Below, piece after piece: positions 1 through 14,669 of a stretch of DNA of 45,692 nucleotides. The stretch spans positions 1 through 45,692 of the forward strand of contig CAUYJH010000014.1 of the NCBI GenBank assembly GCA_963573315.1, given 5' to 3'. Each line of letters begins with the position of its first letter. The first letter of the stretch is position 1. Made by a program: the position numbers and the translations under genes. This stretch comes from Entomortierella parvispora (lineage: Eukaryota > Mortierellomycota > Mortierellomycetes > Mortierellales > Mortierellaceae). Under the pieces are notes generated by a model. It made no database searches and was not told the origin of the DNA. It saw only the letters and a program-made list of their open reading frames with translations.

Positions 1-3000
1 AATGGAGGTAAGCCGCGGAGGAGGAGTTTTCTGGGCCAGGATGGCGCTTACCCCCCCCCCCCCTCTCCTCTCCCTCTTGTCCTCTCTTTGCATCCAACGC
101 CCTCACCCAGCCCACACCCCCTTCTGCAATTATGCACCTGTAGGTGGGGCCCCAACCATCTTCCGATAATGGAGACAGCCGCGGAGGAGGTGTTTCTGGG
201 TCAGGATGGTGCTTAACCCCCCCCCTCTCCCTCTCCCTCTTGTCCTCTCTTCGCCACCTAAAGTCTTCATTGAAATTCACACAAGCGCCATAGACGCCTT
301 GTCTTGGAGCGCTTAGCCCACTGCCATTACCTTGTTTGAGCTCAAAGGGGTGGACGACCTGAATGGAATGTGATCCTTGCGGAAGACTTGGTTCCTAAGA
401 AGTGGAAAGACTGTGTAAATGGTCAGCGGACGCTACCAAGACGCGTGTAAACCCACTTTGTACAGATGTCTCTCAGAGGTCGGCCCCAGCCTCACTCACT
501 CCCTTCGACTTTATCCACGGAGGGGGCCAGATCACTACATAACAGTGCCAGCCGAAGAAGGTTGAGGACAGCCAGCCCACCGCCACTATTCATCATTGAA
601 ACTTCACACAGGCACCAAAGGACGCCCTGCCCTGAAGCGCTGAGGCCACTGCCATTACCTTGTCTTTGTCCAGGAGCCGACGGTATGGATGGAATATGGA
701 TATGGATATGGTCCATGTGTCCAGTGCTTGGTCCTGTGCATCCACTTGGCCCCGAAGAAATAATAGTAATAGCCGTACCATGGATGGAGGTAGCACCGAT
801 GAGATGGCTAGGATGGGAGAGGAGAAAGCTGTCCTCTTCTTGGGCTTTGGATGGCGGATGGCGCGTACTTTGACTCCCTTCGATGGATGGATGGACGGAT
901 GGATGGACGACGCGTTCTTGTTTACTTGAAGCGGGACTGCTTTTTGTGTTGACTGGTGGCAAGCCAGCCGCAGCAGAAAAGCTGGCAGGCAGGGGGAGGC
1001 GTTCTTGGTGGGCGGTCACCACTGAAAGCGTGCAAAGATGCAAGGGTGCAAGGACCGAGCATGCTCCAAAGAGCCGGGGTTGCTGTGGAGTCTCTGAAAG
1101 CGAGCCTCTGAAAGCAGCGGATGTTGTTGAAAGGCCGGTGGCCTCTGGCGGAGTTGAAGGTAGCCAGTTGAGAGGCGCTACCCTCGGTCTCTTTGTAGGG
1201 AAGAGACGTTCTTGAAGGACAGCGGGCGGCAGAGGACAGAGCTTTCTTTTGGAGAGCGAAGCGCGTCACCAGAGAGGCAGATGGAGCTGGTATTTTTCAG
1301 GAACTGGGTCTCTTGAGACCTGGCTTATGCTTCTCTGGGCCCGAGACGAGAGCTCAGCACTTGTGCTTGTTACTGACCACGCGGTTTGAAGAACGCGCGC
1401 TAGCCTGGGCTGTGCTGCAGTGCTACAAGAGACTACAGGATAGACATGCAAGGGGGCGTTAGTGACTGAAGTACACAAACGAAGGCCTAGGAAGTAGGGC
1501 GCAAGGGATTTTTTTGTTTGGCTGGATTTCATATATTTTAGTTCAGCTCAGAGCATACCTTAAAAAAAACACGAGCCGTGCTCTTGTGTCTGAGTTGCAC
1601 GCGAGTGCTGGGCTTGGTTGGACAACCCTTGGAGCCATGGCAGAGATGGATCATGACTGAAATGGAAATGTGCATGTGAAATGTCAGTGGGAATGTAGGG
1701 TGGGTGTGGGGAGGAGGGGAGGTGGTGAGAGAGAAAAAAAAGAAAACAAAAAAATCAGCGCGCGCATTTTTGTATCTGCAGCGGAGAGGTCTGGTCCCGT
1801 GTAAACGGTCTGAACGGTCCTAACCCTGTGTAAACGGTCGAACACCGTGTAAACAACGGTCCAGCTACATGGCCAGATAGCCCTTTTCCCTTCTTTTCCA
1901 TGCACACTCGGTCCGGTGGCTTGAACGCAATTACGAAGGTGGACCTTGTCCTAGGGTCCGCAAGAGAGGTTCATTCCTACAAGTGGCACGCGTACCAACA
2001 TTGTCTTTGAAGTTCTCGGAGAGGGAGGAGGCACCGTGGAGAATGGAGAATCAGATGGCACTGGCTGCATCCCACCATAGCTCGGGGGGGGGGTTTTGTT
2101 CTCATGCCTCCGTCTACCTGTCAGATCCTGAAAACTGGAAGGAGGAAGACGTCTCCTCAGTGAAGATATCTGTCGTGTTGGATCCGATCATCGGATCCTG
2201 GACCCTGGATCCATAAAGGTTGCGGTGGAGGGTCCATCTCTCTTTTTAATGACCGATCCTTCTCGGGAAAGAAAAAGAAGCAGACGTGCTCGGTCTTGAT
2301 ATGTTCTGGAGAGTGGTCAGGAGCACAAAAGGAGGCGGGCATCTCCCTTCTTCCCTGCGTGGATCTGTTGATCTAGGATCTAGGATGGCATCCAGGACGG
2401 TGGCGACAAAAGATCCTGTCCTCTCCATTGCACTCAGAGCACTCGAGTCTCTGCTGCACCCAAAGATCAGCGATGGTGATCGGTACTCTCTCCTGGATCT
2501 CTGGCGCTCCCCCCGAGGACAAAAGTCGACAAGTCTTGGGGCGACTGCAACCAACACATCCTCCCCGTCACCAAGCAGCCATGTAGCCGGCACCCCCCAT
2601 CTCGCGTCAAAGCCATACCGCACTCGCCTAGTATTTTCCAACCTACTGTACTTCTCAACCTTCTTCTCAACCTATATATCTACTTCTCAGCCTACTTCTC
2701 AACCTAGTGAACGTTTCATTCAATTTGGTGGGGACCTGATGACCTTTGTTTTCTTGATCAACTATTACTTCAAGAGATTCATGTTGTCATTGTTGACGAA
2801 CACTGCTCGGTTCCTCTCATCAGGAATATTGAAAAGAGTTGACATTTCTTTTTTTATTTATTGTACAGTGATCGCGCGTTTACTTCTTAGTCTGTGGTCA
2901 CTCAAAGGAACAAGATCGATGATGGGTCTCTGTATTAAAATCACGAAGAGAACAGAAAGATGGCATCCATTCAAAGGTACAAGGACAATACGGTCCCAGG

Positions 3001-3666
3001 GGCCATGGGTTCGATCTCGAAGAGAAGAGCGGCACCGCATCACGTTGGAAGTGACCGTTCCCCGCCAAGCGATGGAGAGGAGAAGTGAGCAACAGTCAAC
3101 GACAAAAAAATAGAGAACTCTTGACAAAGTACCTCACCAAAGGCCGAGATCACCCCTCATACACAAATCCAGCCTATCAAAATAGCTAAAAGTACACACC
3201 AGTATGCAGAGGAGGACATGATGAAGGACTCCTAGAGTCGATCGATCCTCACACGACATCTGGCTTGATGCGCACTCTTCTTCGCCTATGATATGGAAGG
3301 TATAGGGTAGAGTTTGGATCTCGGAAAAGGGCTTCAGAGGACTGTAATGATCAGAGAGAGACTCTAGTCGGCCTGCGTTGACAATGCTCCTCTCGTTCAC
3401 GAGGATGGGGTGGGTGAGGACACGGTGCGGGGTTTGGTTCCTAAGAAGTGGCAAGACTATGTAAATGGTCAGTGGACGCTATCAAGACGCGGTTGCACCT
3501 CTATTGCAATTAACCTAGCCAGGGGCTTCCACCAGCCGCAGAGGTGTTTCTCAGAGTGGCCCCCCCATCTCCCCCACACCCCGCACCCGCACCCAAGCCC
3601 ATCCCTCCACTCTCACCCCCTTCTGCTATTGTCCACCTGTAGGTGGGGCCCCAACCATCTTCCGTG
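1..3666 (+). repeat. Array unit 1
   Basis: First unit, 3,666 bp. It carries scattered single-base indels against the central consensus: an extra A at about 11, a missing C near 68, an extra G near 991, an extra C near 1817, an extra A in the A-run near 1750, a missing A near 2269, an extra C near 2591 and a missing C near 3526. Its poly-G run is G10 and its long C run is C13. No gene is recognisable in it. Confidence 0.95.
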
Positions 3667-6600
3667 AATGGAGGTAGCCGCGGAGGAGGAGTTTTCTGGG
3701 CCAGGATGGCGCTTACCCCCCCCCCCCCCTCTCCCTCTCCCTCTTGTCCTCTCTTTGCATCCAACGCCCTCACCCAGCCCACACCCCCTTCTGCAATTAT
3801 GCACCTGTAGGTGGGGCCCCAACCATCTTCCGATAATGGAGACAGCCGCGGAGGAGGTGTTTCTGGGTCAGGATGGTGCTTAACCCCCCCCCTCTCCCTC
3901 TCCCTCTTGTCCTCTCTTCGCCACCTAAAGTCTTCATTGAAATTCACACAAGCGCCATAGACGCCTTGTCTTGGAGCGCTTAGCCCACTGCCATTACCTT
4001 GTTTGAGCTCAAAGGGGTGGACGACCTGAATGGAATGTGATCCTTGCGGAAGACTTGGGTTCCTAAGAAGTGGAAAGACTGTGTAAATGGTCAGCGGACG
4101 CTACCAAGACGCGTGTAAACCCACTTTGTACAGATGTCTCTCAGAGGTCGGCCCCAGCCTCACTCACTCCCTTCGACTTTATCCACGGAGGGGGCCAGAT
4201 CACTACATAACAGTGCCAGCCGAAGAAGGTTGAGGACAGCCAGCCCACCGCCACTATTCATCATTGAAACTTCACACAGGCACCAAAGGACGCCCTGCCC
4301 TGAAGCGCTGAGGCCACTGCCATTACCTTGTCTTTGTCCAGGAGCCGGACGGTATGGATGGAATATGGATATGGATATGGTCCATGTGTCCAGTGCTTGG
4401 TCCTGTGCATCCACTTGGCCCCGAAGAAATAATAGTAATAGCCGTACCATGGATGGAGGTAGCACCGATGAGATGGCTAGGATGGGAGAGGAGAAAGCTG
4501 TCCTCTTCTTGGGCTTTGGATGGCGGATGGCGCGTACTTTGACTCCCTTCGATGGATGGATGGACGGATGGATGGACGACGCGTTCTTGTTTACTTGAAG
4601 CGGGACTGCTTTTTGTGTTGACTGGTGGCAAGCCAGCCGCAGCAGAAAAGCTGGCAGGCAGGGGAGGCGTTCTTGGTGGGCGGTCACCACTGAAAGCGTG
4701 CAAAGATGCAAGGGTGCAAGGACCGAGCATGCTCCAAAGAGCCGGGGTTGCTGTGGAGTCTCTGAAAGCGAGCCTCTGAAAGCAGCGGATGTTGTTGAAA
4801 GCCGGTGGCCTCTGGCGGAGTTGAAGGTAGCCAGTTGAGAGGCGCTACCCTCGGTCTCTTTGTAGGGAAGAGACGTTCTTGAAGGACAGCGGGCGGCAGA
4901 GGACAGAGCTTTCTTTTGGAGAGCGAAGCGCGTCACCAGAGAGGCAGATGGAGCTGGTATTTTTCAGGAACTGGGTCTCTTGAGACCTGGCTTATGCTTC
5001 TCTGGGCCCGAGACGAGAGCTCAGGCACTTGTGCTTGTTACTGACCACGCGGTTTGAAGAACGCGCGCTAGCCTGGGCTGTGCTGCAGTGCTACAAGAGA
5101 CTACAGGATAGACATGCAAGGGGGCGTTAGTGACTGAAGTACACAAACGAAGGCCTAGGAAGTAGGGCGCAAGGGATTTTTTTGTTTGGCTGGATTTCAT
5201 ATATTTTAGTTCAGCTCAGAGCATACCTTAAAAAAAAACACGAGCCGTGCTCTTGTGTCTGAGTTGCACGCGAGTGCTGGGCTTGGTTGGACAACCCTTG
5301 GAGCCATGGCAGAGATGGATCATGACTGAAATGGAAATGTGCATGTGAAATGTCAGTGGGAATGTAGGGTGGTGTGGGGAGGAGGGGAGGTGGTGAGAGA
5401 GAAAAAAAAGAAAACAAAAAATCAGCGCGCGCATTTTTGTATCTGCAGCGGAGAGGTCTGGTCCCGTGTAAACGGTCTGAACGGTCTAACCCTGTGTAAA
5501 CGGTCGAACACCGTGTAAACAACGGTCCAGCTACATGGCCAGATAGCCCTTTTCCCTTCTTTTCCATGCACACTCGGTCCGGTGGCTTGAACGCAATTAC
5601 GAAGGTGGACCTTGTCCTAGGGTCCGCAAGAGAGGTTCATTCCTACAAGTGGCACGCGTACCAACATTGTCTTTGAAGTTCTCGGAGAGGGAGGAGGCAC
5701 CGTGGAGAATGGAGAATCAGATGGCACTGGCTGCATCCCACCATAGCTCGGGGGGGGGGGTTTTGTTCTCATGCCTCCGTCTACCTGTCAGATCCTGAAA
5801 ACTGGAAGGAGGAAGACGTCTCCTCAGTGAAGATATCTGTCGTGTTGGATCCGATCATCGGATCCTGGACCCTGGATCCATAAAGGTTGCGGTGGAGGGT
5901 CCATCTCTCTTTTTAATGACCGATCCTTCTCGGGAAAAGAAAAAGAAGCAGACGTGCTCGGTCTTGATATGTTCTGGAGAGTGGTCAGGAGCACAAAAGG
6001 AGGCGGGCATCTCCCTTCTTCCCTGCGTGGATCTGTTGATCTAGGATCTAGGATGGCATCCAGGACGGTGGCGACAAAAGATCCTGTCCTCTCCATTGCA
6101 CTCAGAGCACTCGAGTCTCTGCTGCACCCAAAGATCAGCGATGGTGATCGGTACTCTCTCCTGGATCTCTGGCGCTCCCCCCCGAGGACAAAAGTCGACA
6201 AGTCTTGGGGCGACTGCAACCAACACATCCTCCCCGTCACCAAGCAGCCATGTAGCCGGCACCCCCATCTCGCGTCAAAGCCATACCGCACTCGCCTAGT
6301 ATTTTCCAACCTACTGTACTTCTCAACCTTCTTCTCAACCTATATATCTACTTCTCAGCCTACTTCTCAACCTAGTGAACGTTTCATTCAATTTGGTGGG
6401 GACCTGATGACCTTTGTTTTCTTGATCAACTATTACTTCAAGAGATTCATGTTGTCATTGTTGACGAACACTGCTCGGTTCCTCTCATCAGGAATATTGA
6501 AAAGAGTTGACATTTCTTTTTTTTATTTATTGTACAGTGATCGCGCGTTTACTTCTTAGTCTGTGGTCACTCAAAGGAACAAGATCGATGATGGGTCTCT

Positions 6601-7338
6601 GTATTAAAATCACGAAGAGAACAGAAAGATGGCATCCATTCAAAGGTACAAGGACAATACGGTCCCAGGGGCCATGGGTTCGATCTCGAAGAGAAGAGCG
6701 GCACCGCATCACGTTGGAAGTGACCGTTCCCCGCCAAGCGATGGAGAGGAGAAGTGAGCAACAGTCAACGACAAAAAAATAGAGAACTCTTGACAAAGTA
6801 CCTCACCAAAGGCCGAGATCACCCCTCATACACAAATCCAGCCTATCAAAATAGCTAAAAGTACACACCAGTATGCAGAGGAGGACATGATGAAGGACTC
6901 CTAGAGTCGATCGATCCTCACACGACATCTGGCTTGATGCGCACTCTTCTTCGCCTATGATATGGAAGGTATAGGGTAGAGTTTGGATCTCGGAAAAGGG
7001 CTTCAGAGGACTGTAATGATCAGAGAGAGACTCTAGTCGGCCTGCGTTGACAATGCTCCTCTCGTTCACGAGGATGGGGTGGGTGAGGACACGGTGCGGG
7101 GGTTTGGTTCCTAAGAAGTGGCAAGACTATGTAAATGGTCAGTGGACGCTATCAAGACGCGGTTGCACCTCTATTGCAATTAACCTAGCCAGGGGCTTCC
7201 CACCAGCCGCAGAGGTGTTTCTCAGAGTGGCCCCCCCATCTCCCCCACACCCCGCACCCCGCACCCAAGCCCATCCCTCCACTCTCACCCCCTTCTGCTA
7301 TTGTCCACCTGTAGGTGGGGCCCCAACCATCTTCCGTG
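3667..7338 (+). repeat. Array unit 2
   Basis: 3,672 bp, the longest copy. The excess comes from single-base insertions mostly in homopolymers: G near 4052, G near 4343, G near 5025, an A9 run near 5230, C7 near 6175, T8 near 6515, G near 7098, C near 7250. Deletions occur near 4800 and 5369. Poly-G is G11 and poly-C is C14. No coding gene recognised. Confidence 0.95.
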
Positions 7339-10300
7339 AATGGAGGTAGCCGCGGAGGAGGAGTTTTCTGGGCCAGGATGGCGCTTACCCCCCCCCCCCC
7401 TCTCCCTCTCCCTCTTGTCCTCTCTTTGCATCCAACGCCCTCACCCAGCCCACACCCCCTTCTGCAATTATGCACCTGTAGGTGGGGCCCCAAACCATCT
7501 TCCGATAATGGAGACAGCCGCGGAGGAGGTGTTTCTGGGTCAGGATGGTGCTTAACCCCCCCCCTCTCCCTCTCCCTCTTGTCCTCTCTTCGCCACCTAA
7601 AGTCTTCATTGAAATTCACACAAGCGCCATAGACGCCTTGTCTTGGAGCGCTTAGCCCACTGCCATTACCTTGTTTGAGCTCAAAGGGGTGGACGACCTG
7701 AATGGAATGTGATCCTTGCGGAAGACTTGGTTCCTAAGAAGTGGAAAGACTGTGTAAATGGTCAGCGGACGCTACCAAGACGCGTGTAAACCCACTTTGT
7801 ACAGATGTCTCTCAGAGGTCGGCCCCAGCCTCACTCACTCCCTTCGACTTTATCCACGGAGGGGGCCAGATCACTACATAACAGTGCCAGCCGAAGAAGG
7901 TTGAGGACAGCCAGCCCACCGCCACTATTCATCATTGAAACTTCACACAGGCACCAAAGGACGCCCTGCCCTGAAGCGCTGAGGCCACTGCCATTACCTT
8001 GTCTTTGTCCAGGAGCCGACGGTATGGATGGAATATGGATATGGATATGGTCCATGTGTCCAGTGCTTGGTCCTGTGCATCCACTTGGCCCCGAAGAAAT
8101 AATAGTAATAGCCGTACCATGGATGGAGGTAGCACCGATGAGATGGCTAGGATGGGAGAGGAGAAAGCTGTCCTCTTCTTGGGCTTTGGATGGCGGATGG
8201 CGCGTACTTTGACTCCCTTCGATGGATGGATGGACGGATGGATGGACGACGCGTTCTTGTTTACTTGAAGCGGGACTGCTTTTTGTGTTGACTGGTGGCA
8301 AGCCAGCCGCAGCAGAAAAGCTGGCAGGCAGGGGAGGCGTTCTTGGTGGGCGGTCACCACTGAAAGCGTGCAAAGATGCAAGGGTGCAAGGACCGAGCAT
8401 GCTCCAAAGAGCCGGGGTTGCTGTGGAGTCTCTGAAAGCGAGCCTCTGAAAGCAGCGGATGTTGTTGAAAGGCCGGTGGCCTCTGGCGGAGTTGAAGGTA
8501 GCCAGTTGAGAGGCGCTACCCTCGGTCTCTTTGTAGGGAAGAGACGTTCTTGAAGGACAGCGGGCGGCAGAGGACAGAGCTTTCTTTTGGAGAGCGAAGC
8601 GCGTCACCAGAGAGGCAGATGGAGCTGGTATTTTTCAGGAACTGGGTCTCTTGAGACCTGGCTTATGCTTCTCTGGGCCCGAGACGAGAGCTCAGCACTT
8701 GTGCTTGTTACTGACCACGCGGTTTGAAGAACGCGCGCTAGCCTGGGCTGTGCTGCAGTGCTACAAGAGACTACAGGATAGACATGCAAGGGGGCGTTAG
8801 TGACTGAAGTACACAAACGAAGGCCTAGGAAGTAGGGCGCAAGGGATTTTTTTGTTTGGCTGGATTTCATATATTTTAGTTCAGCTCAGAGCATACCTTA
8901 AAAAAAAACACGAGCCGTGCTCTTGTGTCTGAGTTGCACGCGAGTGCTGGGCTTGGTTGGACAACCCTTGGAGCCATGGCAGAGATGGATCATGACTGAA
9001 ATGGAAATGTGCATGTGAAATGTCAGTGGGAATGTAGGGTGGGTGTGGGGAGGAGGGGAGGTGGTGAGAGAGAAAAAAAAGAAAACAAAAAATCAGCGCG
9101 CGCATTTTTGTATCTGCAGCGGAGAGGTCTGGTCCCGTGTAAACGGTCTGAACGGTCTAACCCTGTGTAAACGGTCGAACACCGTGTAAACAACGGTCCA
9201 GCTACATGGCCAGATAGCCCTTTTCCTTCTTTTCCATGCACACTCGGTCCGGTGGCTTGAACGCAATTACGAAGGTGGACCTTGTCCTAGGGTCCGCAAG
9301 AGAGGTTCATTCCTACAAGTGGCACGCGTACCAACATTGTCTTTGAAGTTCTCGGAGAGGGAGGAGGCACCGTGGAGAATGGAGAATCAGATGGCACTGG
9401 CTGCATCCCACCATAGCTCGGGGGGGGGGGTTTTGTTCTCATGCCTCCGTCTACCTGTCAGATCCTGAAAACTGGAAGGAGGAAGACGTCTCCTCAGTGA
9501 AGATATCTGTCGTGTTGGATCCGATCATCGGATCCTGGACCCTGGATCCATAAAGGTTGCGGTGGAGGGTCCATCTCTCTTTTTAATGACCGATCCTTCT
9601 CGGGAAAAGAAAAAGAAGCAGACGTGCTCGGTCTTGATATGTTCTGGAGAGTGGTCAGGAGCACAAAAGGAGGCGGGCATCTCCCTTCTTCCCTGCGTGG
9701 ATCTGTTGATCTAGGATCTAGGATGGCATCCAGGACGGTGGCGACAAAAGATCCTGTCCTCTCCATTGCACTCAGAGCACTCGAGTCTCTGCTGCACCCA
9801 AAGATCAGCGATGGTGATCGGTACTCTCTCCTGGATCTCTGGCGCTCCCCCCGAGGACAAAAGTCGACAAGTCTTGGGGCGACTGCAACCAACACATCCT
9901 CCCCGTCACCAAGCAGCCATGTAGCCGGCACCCCCATCTCGCGTCAAAGCCATACCGCACTCGCCTAGTATTTTCCAACCTACTGTACTTCTCAACCTTC
10001 TTCTCAACCTATATATCTACTTCTCAGCCTACTTCTCAACCTAGTGAACGTTTCATTCAATTTGGTGGGGACCTGATGACCTTTGTTTTCTTGATCAACT
10101 ATTACTTCAAGAGATTCATGTTGTCATTGTTGACGAACACTGCTCGGTTCCTCTCATCAGGAATATTGAAAAGAGTTGACATTTCTTTTTTTATTTATTG
10201 TACAGTGATCGCGCGTTTACTTCTTAGTCTGTGGTCACTCAAAGGAACAAGATCGATGATGGGTCTCTGTATTAAAATCACGAAGAGAACAGAAAGATGG

Positions 10301-11004
10301 CATCCATTCAAAGGTACAAGGACAATACGGTCCCAGGGGCCATGGGTTCGATCTCGAAGAGAAGAGCGGCACCGCATCACGTTGGAAGTGACCGTTCCCC
10401 GCCAAGCGATGGAGAGGAGAAGTGAGCAACAGTCAACGACAAAAAAATAGAGAACTCTTGACAAAGTACCTCACCAAAGGCCGAGATCACCCCTCATACA
10501 CAAATCCAGCCTATCAAAATAGCTAAAAGTACACACCAGTATGCAGAGGAGGACATGATGAAGGACTCCTAGAGTCGATCGATCCTCACACGACATCTGG
10601 CTTGATGCGCACTCTTCTTCGCCTATGATATGGAAGGTATAGGGTAGAGTTTGGATCTCGGAAAAGGGCTTCAGAGGACTGTAATGATCAGAGAGAGACT
10701 CTAGTCGGCCTGCGTTGACAATGCTCCTCTCGTTCACGAGGATGGGGTGGGTGAGGACACGGTGCGGGGTTTGGTTCCTAAGAAGTGGCAAGACTATGTA
10801 AATGGTCAGTGGACGCTATCAAGACGCGGTTGCACCTCTATTGCAATTAACCTAGCCAGGGGCTTCCCACCAGCCGCAGAGGTGTTTCTCAGAGTGGCCC
10901 CCCCATCTCCCCCACACCCCGCACCCGCACCCAAGCCCATCCCTCCACTCTCACCCCCTTCTGCTATTGTCCACCTGTAGGTGGGGCCCCAACCATCTTC
11001 CGTG
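7339..11004 (+). repeat. Array unit 3
   Basis: 3,666 bp. Close to consensus. It has an extra A near 7492, an A9 run near 8900 where central copies have A8, and one C missing near 9221. Poly-G is G11 and poly-C is C13. No coding gene recognised. Confidence 0.96.
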
Positions 11005-14000
11005 AATGGAGGTAGCCGCGGAGGAGGAGTTTTCTGGGCCAGGATGGCGCTTACCCCCCCCCCCCCCTCTCCCTCTCCCTCTTGTCCTCTCTTTGCATCC
11101 AACGCCCTCACCCAGCCCACACCCCCTTCTGCAATTATGCACCTGTAGGTGGGGCCCCAACCATCTTCCGATAATGGAGACAGCCGCGGAGGAGGTGTTT
11201 CTGGGTCAGGATGGTGCTTAACCCCCCCCCTCTCCCTCTCCCTCTTGTCCTCTCTTCGCCACCTAAAGTCTTCATTGAAATTCACACAAGCGCCATAGAC
11301 GCCTTGTCTTGGAGCGCTTAGCCCACTGCCATTACCTTGTTTGAGCTCAAAGGGGTGGACGACCTGAATGGAATGTGATCCTTGCGGAAGACTTGGTTCC
11401 TAAGAAGTGGAAAGACTGTGTAAATGGTCAGCGGACGCTACCAAGACGCGTGTAAACCCACTTTGTACAGATGTCTCTCAGAGGTCGGCCCCAGCCTCAC
11501 TCACTCCCTTCGACTTTATCCACGGAGGGGGCCAGATCACTACATAACAGTGCCAGCCGAAGAAGGTTGAGGACAGCCAGCCCACCGCCACTATTCATCA
11601 TTGAAACTTCACACAGGCACCAAAGGACGCCCTGCCCTGAAGCGCTGAGGCCACTGCCATTACCTTGTCTTTGTCCAGGAGCCGACGGTATGGATGGAAT
11701 ATGGATATGGATATGGTCCATGTGTCCAGTGCTTGGTCCTGTGCATCCACTTGGCCCCGAAGAAATAATAGTAATAGCCGTACCATGGATGGAGGTAGCA
11801 CCGATGAGATGGCTAGGATGGGAGAGGAGAAAGCTGTCCTCTTCTTGGGCTTTGGATGGCGGATGGCGCGTACTTTGACTCCCTTCGATGGATGGATGGA
11901 CGGATGGATGGACGACGCGTTCTTGTTTACTTGAAGCGGGACTGCTTTTTGTGTTGACTGGTGGCAAGCCAGCCGCAGCAGAAAAGCTGGCAGGCAGGGG
12001 AGGCGTTCTTGGTGGGCGGTCACCACTGAAAGCGTGCAAAGATGCAAGGGTGCAAGGACCGAGCATGCTCCAAAGAGCCGGGGTTGCTGTGGAGTCTCTG
12101 AAAGCGAGCCTCTGAAAGCAGCGGATGTTGTTGAAAGGCCGGTGGCCTCTGGCGGAGTTGAAGGTAGCCAGTTGAGAGGCGCTACCCTCGGTCTCTTTGT
12201 AGGGAAGAGACGTTCTTGAAGGACAGCGGGCGGCAGAGGACAGAGCTTTCTTTTGGAGAGCGAAGCGCGTCACCAGAGAGGCAGATGGAGCTGGTATTTT
12301 TCAGGAACTGGGTCTCTTGAGACCTGGCTTATGCTTCTCTGGGCCCGAGACGAGAGCTCAGCACTTGTGCTTGTTACTGACCACGCGGTTTGAAGAACGC
12401 GCGCTAGCCTGGGCTGTGCTGCAGTGCTACAAGAGACTACAGGATAGACATGCAAGGGGGCGTTAGTGACTGAAGTACACAAACGAAGGCCTAGGAAGTA
12501 GGGCGCAAGGGATTTTTTTGTTTGGCTGGATTTCATATATTTTAGTTCAGCTCAGAGCATACCTTAAAAAAAACACGAGCCGTGCTCTTGTGTCTGAGTT
12601 GCACGCGAGTGCTGGGCTTGGTTGGACAACCCTTGGAGCCATGGCAGAGATGGATCATGACTGAAATGGAAATGTGCATGTGAAATGTCAGTGGGAATGT
12701 AGGGTGGGTGTGGGGAGGAGGGGAGGTGGTGAGAGAGAAAAAAAAGAAAACAAAAAATCAGCGCGCGCATTTTTGTATCTGCAGCGGAGAGGTCTGGTCC
12801 CGTGTAAACGGTCTGAACGGTCTAACCCTGTGTAAACGGTCGAACACCGTGTAAACAACGGTCCAGCTACATGGCCAGATAGCCCTTTTCCCTTCTTTTC
12901 CATGCACACTCGGTCCGGTGGCTTGAACGCAATTACGAAGGTGGACCTTGTCCTAGGGTCCGCAAGAGAGGTTCATTCCTACAAGTGGCACGCGTACCAA
13001 CATTGTCTTTGAAGTTCTCGGAGAGGGAGGAGGCACCGTGGAGAATGGAGAATCAGATGGCACTGGCTGCATCCCACCATAGCTCGGGGGGGGGGTTTTG
13101 TTCTCATGCCTCCGTCTACCTGTCAGATCCTGAAAACTGGAAGGAGGAAGACGTCTCCTCAGTGAAGATATCTGTCGTGTTGGATCCGATCATCGGATCC
13201 TGGACCCTGGATCCATAAAGGTTGCGGTGGAGGGTCCATCTCTCTTTTTAATGACCGATCCTTCTCGGGAAAAGAAAAAGAAGCAGACGTGCTCGGTCTT
13301 GATATGTTCTGGAGAGTGGTCAGGAGCACAAAAGGAGGCGGGCATCTCCCTTCTTCCCTGCGTGGATCTGTTGATCTAGGATCTAGGATGGCATCCAGGA
13401 CGGTGGCGACAAAAGATCCTGTCCTCTCCATTGCACTCAGAGCACTCGAGTCTCTGCTGCACCCAAAGATCAGCGATGGTGATCGGTACTCTCTCCTGGA
13501 TCTCTGGCGCTCCCCCCGAGGACAAAAGTCGACAAGTCTTGGGGCGACTGCAACCAACACATCCTCCCCGTCACCAAGCAGCCATGTAGCCGGCACCCCC
13601 ATCTCGCGTCAAAGCCATACCGCACTCGCCTAGTATTTTCCAACCTACTGTACTTCTCAACCTTCTTCTCAACCTATATATCTACTTCTCAGCCTACTTC
13701 TCAACCTAGTGAACGTTTCATTCAATTTGGTGGGGACCTGATGACCTTTGTTTTCTTGATCAACTATTACTTCAAGAGATTCATGTTGTCATTGTTGACG
13801 AACACTGCTCGGTTCCTCTCATCAGGAATATTGAAAAGAGTTGACATTTCTTTTTTTATTTATTGTACAGTGATCGCGCGTTTACTTCTTAGTCTGTGGT
13901 CACTCAAAGGAACAAGATCGATGATGGGTCTCTGTATTAAAATCACGAAGAGAACAGAAAGATGGCATCCATTCAAAGGTACAAGGACAATACGGTCCCA

Positions 14001-14669
14001 GGGGCCATGGGTTCGATCTCGAAGAGAAGAGCGGCACCGCATCACGTTGGAAGTGACCGTTCCCCGCCAAGCGATGGAGAGGAGAAGTGAGCAACAGTCA
14101 ACGACAAAAAAATAGAGAACTCTTGACAAAGTACCTCACCAAAGGCCGAGATCACCCCTCATACACAAATCCAGCCTATCAAAATAGCTAAAAGTACACA
14201 CCAGTATGCAGAGGAGGACATGATGAAGGACTCCTAGAGTCGATCGATCCTCACACGACATCTGGCTTGATGCGCACTCTTCTTCGCCTATGATATGGAA
14301 GGTATAGGGTAGAGTTTGGATCTCGGAAAAGGGCTTCAGAGGACTGTAATGATCAGAGAGAGACTCTAGTCGGCCTGCGTTGACAATGCTCCTCTCGTTC
14401 ACGAGGATGGGGTGGGTGAGGACACGGTGCGGGGTTTGGTTCCTAAGAAGTGGCAAGACTATGTAAATGGTCAGTGGACGCTATCAAGACGCGGTTGCAC
14501 CTCTATTGCAATTAACCTAGCCAGGGGCTTCCCACCAGCCGCAGAGGTGTTTCTCAGAGTGGCCCCCCCATCTCCCCCACACCCCGCACCCGCACCCAAG
14601 CCCATCCCTCCACTCTCACCCCCTTCTGCTATTGTCCACCTGTAGGTGGGGCCCCAACCATCTTCCGTG
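11005..14669 (+). repeat. Array unit 4
   Basis: 3,665 bp. Matches the central consensus; length variants are C14 at the long C run and G10 at the poly-G run. No coding gene recognised. Confidence 0.97.

Noticed and set aside
1-20. GGAGGTAAG at the window start as a splice donor
   Set aside because: The second A is found only in unit 1; all other copies read GGAGGTAGCC, so it is most likely a one-base error at the contig end.
2286-3113. 275-codon plus-strand open frame in unit 1 (and its twin in unit 11 at 38942-39769)
   Set aside because: It exists only where an extra C in the CACCCCC run joins a 114-codon frame to a downstream frame. In the clean central units it stops after 114 codons, and the translation shows no recognisable domain.
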